Shown: positions 48,801 through 56,949 of the stretch, in pieces
How positions within the stretch are numbered: the first letter of the stretch is position 1
Layout: the number at the start of each line of letters is the position of its first letter
Source: Periplaneta americana
Lineage: Eukaryota; Arthropoda; Insecta; Blattodea; Blattidae
Length of the DNA: 64,000 nt
Assembly (NCBI RefSeq): GCF_040183065.1
Contig: NC_091122.1
Location: 155,580,455 to 155,644,454, forward strand
Reading direction: 5' to 3'
The notes under the pieces: generated by a model
Seen by the model: the letters and a program-made list of their open reading frames with translations, nothing else
The model's database searches: none
Told to the model about the DNA's origin: nothing
Made by a program: the position numbers and the translations under genes

Positions 48801-51800
48801 TAACTGTTGTTGTCACAGGAGTCTCCACCATCCGAGGCACAATAGGTACAAAGCGATTACCGGAAGTTGGTAAGAGCAGACCACTTCTTGCTGAAACAAC
48901 CCAAACTTCATTACAACACTTGAGGACCGTTTTTGCAAAAGTTACTAACTGAAAAAACTAAATTTTACAGGAGACACAAAAAACTGAATGGAGACAAGTA
49001 TACTGTTTTCGCTGTAAGAAAAATCCTAATGTAAACATAAGCACGTGGCTGTCATACCCGTGATTGGCTCCCAGTCGAAACACTCACATGGCGCAGGAAA
49101 ATATAGTTTGTATTTGGAAACCATAATCTTGTATTATTTGAAAATAAAAAATTGAATTCTAGTTGTTAAATACGATGAAACATTTAACTTCACTCATATG
49201 TAAAACGCTATGTAAAAGAAAAGCTACTTTTATATTTTGTTATGTACTATGAATGCAGATGAATACCAACAGTAATACAGAGATAGTCTGTTTTTGTAAC
49301 AAGCTGGCATCACTTGAGCTCGTAGTTGTTCACGTAAGCATGTGGTACTGAAGTATGGCTTCTGCATCCTCAACTGTCCATTGTGAAGACATAAGACTTA
49401 AAAATAATTTAATTACATTAATTATAAAGTAAATGTTTCCTAAGCAAACAAATGCATAGTAGTGAGGTTACGCCTACTTGACAAGTAACGGGAAATGTTT
49501 AACATGAAACAGAATGTACAACAGTAAGCGGGAACACGTACTGAGAATCTATGGCACCAAACAGCGGCCAATGAAGCCTCACTTAGTCACGTGCTATTGT
49601 TTACATTAGGATTTTTCTTACAGCGAAAAGATTATAGGTTATAGGTGCAACGATCACACTTTGACACACTACAATGAAGAGAAATAATTCAATTTTATTA
49701 GAGGCCTGTCTTATGTTAACGAATCCACCAAGATCTCAATTTTGCAAATTTTGCAGTTAGCAAGTTTTACAAAAACAGTCCTCAATTGTAATGTCATAAT
49801 ACAGTATATATTTAAACTTAAAGCCTGAGTAACAATAATTAAATTGGAACAATATCTTTTCCAAGCTCGTGTTTTCAAGCTATATTGACATGCTTATCTT
49901 GCATTGTTATCTCTTTTGTTTTATCTACATTTCACTGTATAATAAACAGAAAGGGTTTTTTAAACTGCCTCTAGAATAATAACCTCCTGAGTCCTGACAC
50001 ATTTCTTTTATTTTTAAAGTTCAATATACAAATCAAGATTTCAGGTATAACTCCCTGTAAAGTTGATTTGAATAATTTCGAGGGAAAAATTGTTCCGGAG
50101 CCGGTTATCGAACCTGGGACCTTTGGTTTAACGTACCAACGCTCTACCACTGAGCTACCCGGGAACTCTAACCGACAGGGAGTTATACCTGAAATCTTGA
50201 TTTGCATAATACACGTCACTGTTCGTTAACAGAAAACCACAATTTAAGTCACACGGAGTTAGTGTGCACTCGAAGTTGGTTGCTTGACGGTTGTCAGCCC
50301 ACTTTGAGGTCTGTGGATATAGAGGGAAAAATTGGATCGGTGTCGGTTAGAGTTCCCGGGTAGCTCAGTGGTAGAGCGTTGGTACGTTAAACCAAAGGTC
50401 CCGGGTTCGATACCCGGCTCCAGAACAATTTTTCCCTCGAAATTATTCAAGTTCAGTATAATTCTACACTTCAAAAGAAAGTCACTGACATGAGGGAAAA
50501 TGCTGAAAAAATTCTGCAGGTTACAGTTGGGGCACAAATGCAGATATATTACACTATACTTCGGGTCCCTCCACATTCATCTTATATTATAATCATGTAT
50601 GAAATGTGGTATAGTATACTATACTCTCAGGACTCAGGAGGTTAAGGGATGCAATGACATACCCCCTGTCGAAAGTCTTCTAAAGTGATTCACAGAGAAT
50701 TGTAGCTCTTTGTCTCTCAAACAGCTCCTTTACAAGATATAAGGGCTGTTTTTTTTTCAACTTCCAATCAAGCCAGTAAACAGCCAATCAAGTGATAGGA
50801 GACAGGGATGCTTGGAGGTCGACTGCGCATCTCCCCCACTATAACCTCTGCCACTTTCAACGTCATTCTGCCATTTTGAGCTGAGTTGCAGGCACGTAAA
50901 CATGGTTGCTACGATTGATTATCCCGCCATGTGCAAGTTGTGTAGTGTAATTCGGTTTCTTCAAGCAGAAGGGAATAGTGCAGAGGAGTATACAGTGAAA
51001 ACTTTATAAGTGATGATGATATGCATGGAAGGTGTAGGAAATTTAAAGAAGGCCGAATTGATGTTCATGATGAAGGGGGACAAGGATGCAAGTCTGTTGC
51101 AACAGAAGACATTGTTCAACGAGTTAACCAAGTGGTACGAGAAAAACGGGTCTACCATAAGTGAGTTGTGTGTGGAATTTCCTGAAGTTTCAAGATCATC
51201 TATTTACACGATAGTAACAGAACATCTACGCTACAAAAAACTGTGCGCTCGATGGATTCCAAAGATGTTATACCTCAGGGTGAAATAGAGTTTATTACAT
51301 TGGATAATAATAATAAAAAGAAAAGATGTTGCCTGATGACCACAAAGGTCACCAAATGGTATCAGCGTTGATGTTCCTCATCCGTTATAAGGCTGAAGGT
51401 GGAAATCAATTGAGTCCACTGCAAGAATGATGATGTCATTTGGAATACATTTTGCAGGAGAAGCAATTGAAAGTTTGAAATGCTTAGCGCTCAAAGCTTA
51501 ATTGTGATTTTCCGATCATTACTGGACAACGACTATCAGTGTTAATGCCATATAACTCTGTATGTACATTCTACTGGGTGTTCATTTCAAAGTGTGTCAT
51601 GACGTCACTGTTGATGAGTCAGCGATTTGAAGCGAGTTTCAGCTTTTGTGTCAAAGAAGTTGCCTATTAATCAAGGTGTTCAATCTGAACTTGAGAACAT
51701 GTACAGTATAGTTTGAACATCGTAGCAACAGATGACGGTCTGTACGGTCTGTGTGCTACCATAACCTCTTTCGAACTGTTTTTTGCGCGGCCAAGTCATA

Positions 51801-54800
51801 CGCAGGGTATTTGTTATCAACGGTTGCATACGGCAACATTTCACAATACAAATCAAATGCTCCGTGTCCATGTTGACCGCCAAAGTTAATGTCAACAAAT
51901 ACGTAAGTAATCGTCTTAACCCTCTCCCCATATCCTGACAGTAAGAAAAAACTCACCTCAGTACATGTTTCGAAACAGTTCACATTCCTGCCACTACCGG
52001 CATTACAGTATGTATCAGTAAGTACTCTTCTGAATGAACGCCGTACTTTCTAGGCAACTTCTCTGGCAGATAAGTAATACCTCTGTGGAAGTGTAGGAAG
52101 ACTGAATTCTCTATGCTCATCGACTAGTCACGTGATGGCATACAGCAAGCCATGACACACTTTGAACTGAACACCCAGTATATGTCTTAAGCTATGCATT
52201 GACAGTCTTGGTTCATTTTCGACAAGAAAGTGACATCCATCATTCTTGCAGTGGACTCTTCAATTGTGACTTGAGATGAGACTTGAATGCAATATGTCAC
52301 CCCCCCCCCCCAAAACAAAACAACAGTCACAACAATGGATGCACTCAAACTCGCTAAATAAACAGAAAAACTTAAAACAAACCTTCAACAACTGTCTTTT
52401 GGGACCAAAAAAGTGTGTTGTTTGTTGAGTTTATGGAACCGGGAACTATGATCAATGGAGTTGTTTATTGTCAGACGGGATGAGCCCTAGCCCAGTGTAT
52501 TTACAGTTCTTTCAAGCCTTTGTAAGATTTAATATCACTGCCAGTGCAAATTGGGCATGAAACTAAACTCAACATTATTAGGGGCTGAGATATCATGGGT
52601 TCCACCTTTTGATGAACAAGATGGACAGAGCTAGGGAGAGTTAGACTCACCAAGGATTTTCACTTCATCATTGCATAAATAGACACAGCTATAGATCGAG
52701 AGGTGATACTTGGCATATGAACTACGCGAGAGAGGAGAGGATGGGAGATCAGAAACAAAGTATGTTTCGGTTTGGTTAATATTAGACGAATCTACCAACA
52801 CGGAAATTCATTTCAGACTAAAACCAAATACCTTACTATAATAATACCGGTCAGCTGTATACTAGCAGCAATGGCATGAGTGCGAAAAATCGCGGACCTG
52901 ACATCTAGCGCAGAGGGATGGAATTATGTCCACATATACAAATATTAACATAGCGAAATTCGGACTATTGTTTAAAACGTGAGTTACTAATGTGGAATTA
53001 TATATGAAACACTTAAGAAATGTTGAATAATATTTAATGTAAAATTATTATCTTATATCAAAGCTGCATATTATGAGAAATATTGCATACTTCATATTAC
53101 TTTCCGTAATTAATTGTTACATATTTTTTCTTTGGTTTACCGACACAAAATCAATCTGATATTAGGAATGAATTTACAGTTTTATATACGCATTGCTGAC
53201 AACTGCAAAGATAAAATTGATAGTAATCTGTGCTTGTAATAATTAGTAAAGGCATGTGGACAACAATAAAACTTAACTTGATAAAACCTTAAAATCCAAT
53301 ACATTTTTAACTTCTATTTATTTATTATGTCTAAATAAAAAAACTAATTTGTATTTTTCTATCAACACAAAGACGAAGGAATTAGACCTACTAAAGAATG
53401 TTGTTGACTTACGTTTTATGAACTGTCGGAAATCGAAAGTACGATTTGGAGCAATTCGTAATGCTGCAATTGTCACAATTATAAACAGCACATACACATC
53501 CTGACATTTTAACACTAGTACTAATTCATAAAACTATTAACAAATTAACTAGCCCAGCAACAATATACATTGCAGTTGATTACAGCTTGTTTCGCGAGTA
53601 TCTCCATCCCGGCAGGTAGGTAGCAGCACCATTGTCGTTCGCACATAAAACTGCTAGCTGTTCGGTATTATTATAGTAAGGTATTTGCTAAAACCTTATT
53701 TTCCCTCTCCACACCCACTGATGATACAGCCACAGCAAGTGATAAAGTCACAGTACAGGTCTTGCCTCTTCTACTATATCCTGGAACCAGCATTTACATT
53801 CTGCATATAAAATTACAATAAGTCTTCAGAGGTTCTAGGATTATCACAGAGCAGACATTTAATGGATTCACTGGCATTCAAGAACGTAGATATAAATCAG
53901 ATTAATAAAACTTAAACATACAGCAATGTGTTGCTAACGAAAATCAATGAACTTAGGTACAAAAAATGTCAATAAATCATTAACTACCAGTACTTAATTG
54001 TTCAGTTCGCTAACACTCCATAATCACAGTTCACAGTGCATATACTTAATTACATAATTTAAATTAAATTAATGTACTCCAACATATAAGTTCAAGAGAT
54101 TAACCTTCTATTCAACACAGGAAGATAGGAAAAGCGTTGCTAACGAAAATCAATAAACATACACAAATGAATAAATTACACTGATGTCAATAAATATTTG
54201 AGAGATCACAATACTAACATGAACACAAACACAGTTCACTATTTCTTATAACATGAACATAAACGAAAACAAATAAAAGGTAAAACTTCTTGAAAACTCA
54301 TAACTAATGTAGAGGCAAATTAAGAACTGAGAAGCATGTTGTCATGGCCAACTCAATTAATTAAAAAATCAAAAAATTATATATTATTTGTTGCAGTGCC
54401 AATGCTCGTGGAACTTGGGATTTCCTCCATTCTCCTATAGGCATTCCAGTAATATATGTAAGCCGAGATGATATGTCAACATCAATCTTCTTAATTCCAG
54501 GGCATTTCAGCACATATATTATTATTTGTAGATTCGGAAAAAGTCCACAACATTGTTCCATTGATTACGATTTGGAAATCATTAGAAATCACTGATATAT
54601 CAAATTTATATAACGAATTACTTAATAAATCCAATAAAAAATCTATACAGAAATTCTGTAAATAAAAAAACTAAACAGGAGGCCATGATATATAGAAAGA
54701 TTGCAAGAATTCATTAGCTGTCAGATTTCAACTATCTTCTCCACATATTCAAGATAAGTTAACGTAATGTCACATAATATTTTACACTATTAGCATCTTA

Positions 54801-56896
54801 TGAATAGGTACAAATGTTAGTGACAATGCATATGCAAGTCTAATAGCAGAATTCGTAAACCAAACACTGAACTGAATTGAGTCACAGAAATGAAATATAA
54901 GTATAATAATCCTTCAATAACTGTCTTATTAATCTGAGAAAATACAAAAATTACATTAGGTCATTACACAATTAAACAAGACTAGCACTTTCGCCAATTA
55001 ATGGTTTTTTTTTTTTATTTTTTTTTATTGGGTTATTTTACGACGCTGTATCAACATCTAGGTTATTTAGCGTCTGAATGATATGAAGGTGATAATGCCG
55101 GTGAGATGAGTCCGGGGTCCAGCACCGAAAGTTACCCAGCATTTGCTCGTATTGGGTTGAGGGAAAACCCCGGAAAAAACCTCAACCAGGTAACTTGCCC
55201 CAACCGGGATTCGAACCCGGGCCACCTGGCCAATTAATGGTATCTTCAGGTCTATTAGTATATAATAATGCTTTGAGCATAAAGACATAGATATGCTAAT
55301 ACACCTGAAGATGCCATTAATTGGTGAAAGCGCTAGTCATGTTTCATTGTGTAATGACCTAATGTAATTGTTGTATTATTTCTCAGGTTAATAAGACAGT
55401 TATTGAAAGATTATTACACTTATTCCATTTATATGTTAACTTGTCGGACCAATATGCCTCTTAAATTTTGAGTGACAGAAGACAAATTCATTATTGCTTA
55501 ATAAATTGTAAATAACAATAAAATATTTTACTGTAAATGATATAAAGTTACTAAATTTATCAATTCTGTTATATTGCAATATCTCAAACATAAATAAAAA
55601 TCACATTTAAGAACAATGATTTGTAATTCTCAAGAAGATATTCATAACTTCTTATAGCTACTAGACTAGACGGCATTTTGGAAGGCGGTCAGCTGCTATA
55701 TACGCCGTAACATTTCTGGTATGTGACGTCACAAGCTTGTACAGTACAACCAATCGGAATCAGTCTATAACAAGTACTTCCCGAGTTTGTTCACATGTGA
55801 GTGTTTCAGTACATTGAATAAGTAAAACTAACATTTACAGTGTGTGTGTAAGATAAATAAATGGAAGGAGAGACTGTAAAAAGACAAGTATTGCACAGGC
55901 AGGCGTGGAAAATAGTGTTTAAGGTGTATAATTATTTTAAAAACGTTAACAAGCAGAACGCTTCCGACCATCTTGATGCTGGCTGCAATGTTGCCAACGC
56001 GAAAGAAACGACTGCAGAAGCACGTGTTGTGGGTTTGAGAACAGTGCAAAGAATATTGTTAGTGAAGGAAAGAGGGTTTGTTTGGTGTCATGCTTACAGT
56101 AATCAACGGCTAAGGTCATTATTGTCTTTTGATAATGTAAATTCTCTCCTGCGCTATTTGTATTGCACATGTGCATGAAGTACGATGTGGCAATGTTGTA
56201 CGCTGCCTTGCTCTCTCTATCTGTCTTTCTCAATGCAAATGCTAGCAGACTACCGCCTTCCGAATTGCTGTCGACTCTAATTATTATTAATTATAGCAAC
56301 AACAAATTTCTTATTTTTTTTATTATGGCAAATAATGATTTTTTTTTAATTTGGAGTGGAGATCTTCCACTACATTATTGGTCTTATGACCACCTTGCAA
56401 CGTTATTTCCTAGGAATTCCACATAGGAGGGGGAGGATCTTGGTGGTGTAGGTTTCCGAAAAAAATGTTGAATAATCATTTGTATACATACCAGAAGTCT
56501 GCATTGGATGTTTTCGCTCAAGTGCCAAGTAGTTCATAGCATAATCCGATAGGTAGCGCACATGCATGATGGGTAAAATTGTCGCGAGCGATAAATCCTC
56601 GAACAGTATAAGCCGAGTGTTAGACATTCGTTCTTGTTACAGTGATGAACTGTGTAGTAACATCATAGATGTTTATCATTTCAAAACTTTGCAGTGTTTA
56701 ACTAACCTCTCCATAGTACAACTACAAAACTTGCTTTAAAATGTAATATAAATGTTGTAGGTAAATATCCCCCCCCCCCCACACACAGAAGTGATTTTGT
56801 TTTTGCCATATCTGATAGATGTTATTGGATGTAAATGTAATTATTATAAACGGAGAACACAATCACGATAATGCAAGAAATGTATCAAGTTTTCTA

Positions 56897-56949
<53 letters not shown>

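Noticed and set aside
48891-48960. Extension of exon B to an upstream acceptor
   Set aside because: The extension stays open but adds a cysteine-containing segment, and only the acceptor at 48,891 completes T|CA with exon A as well as having a strong pyrimidine tract. Kept as an alternative in the exon entry.
50350-50425. tRNA-Asn gene
   Set aside because: C at position 33, weak acceptor stem in this copy, and clear membership of a dispersed SINE composite.
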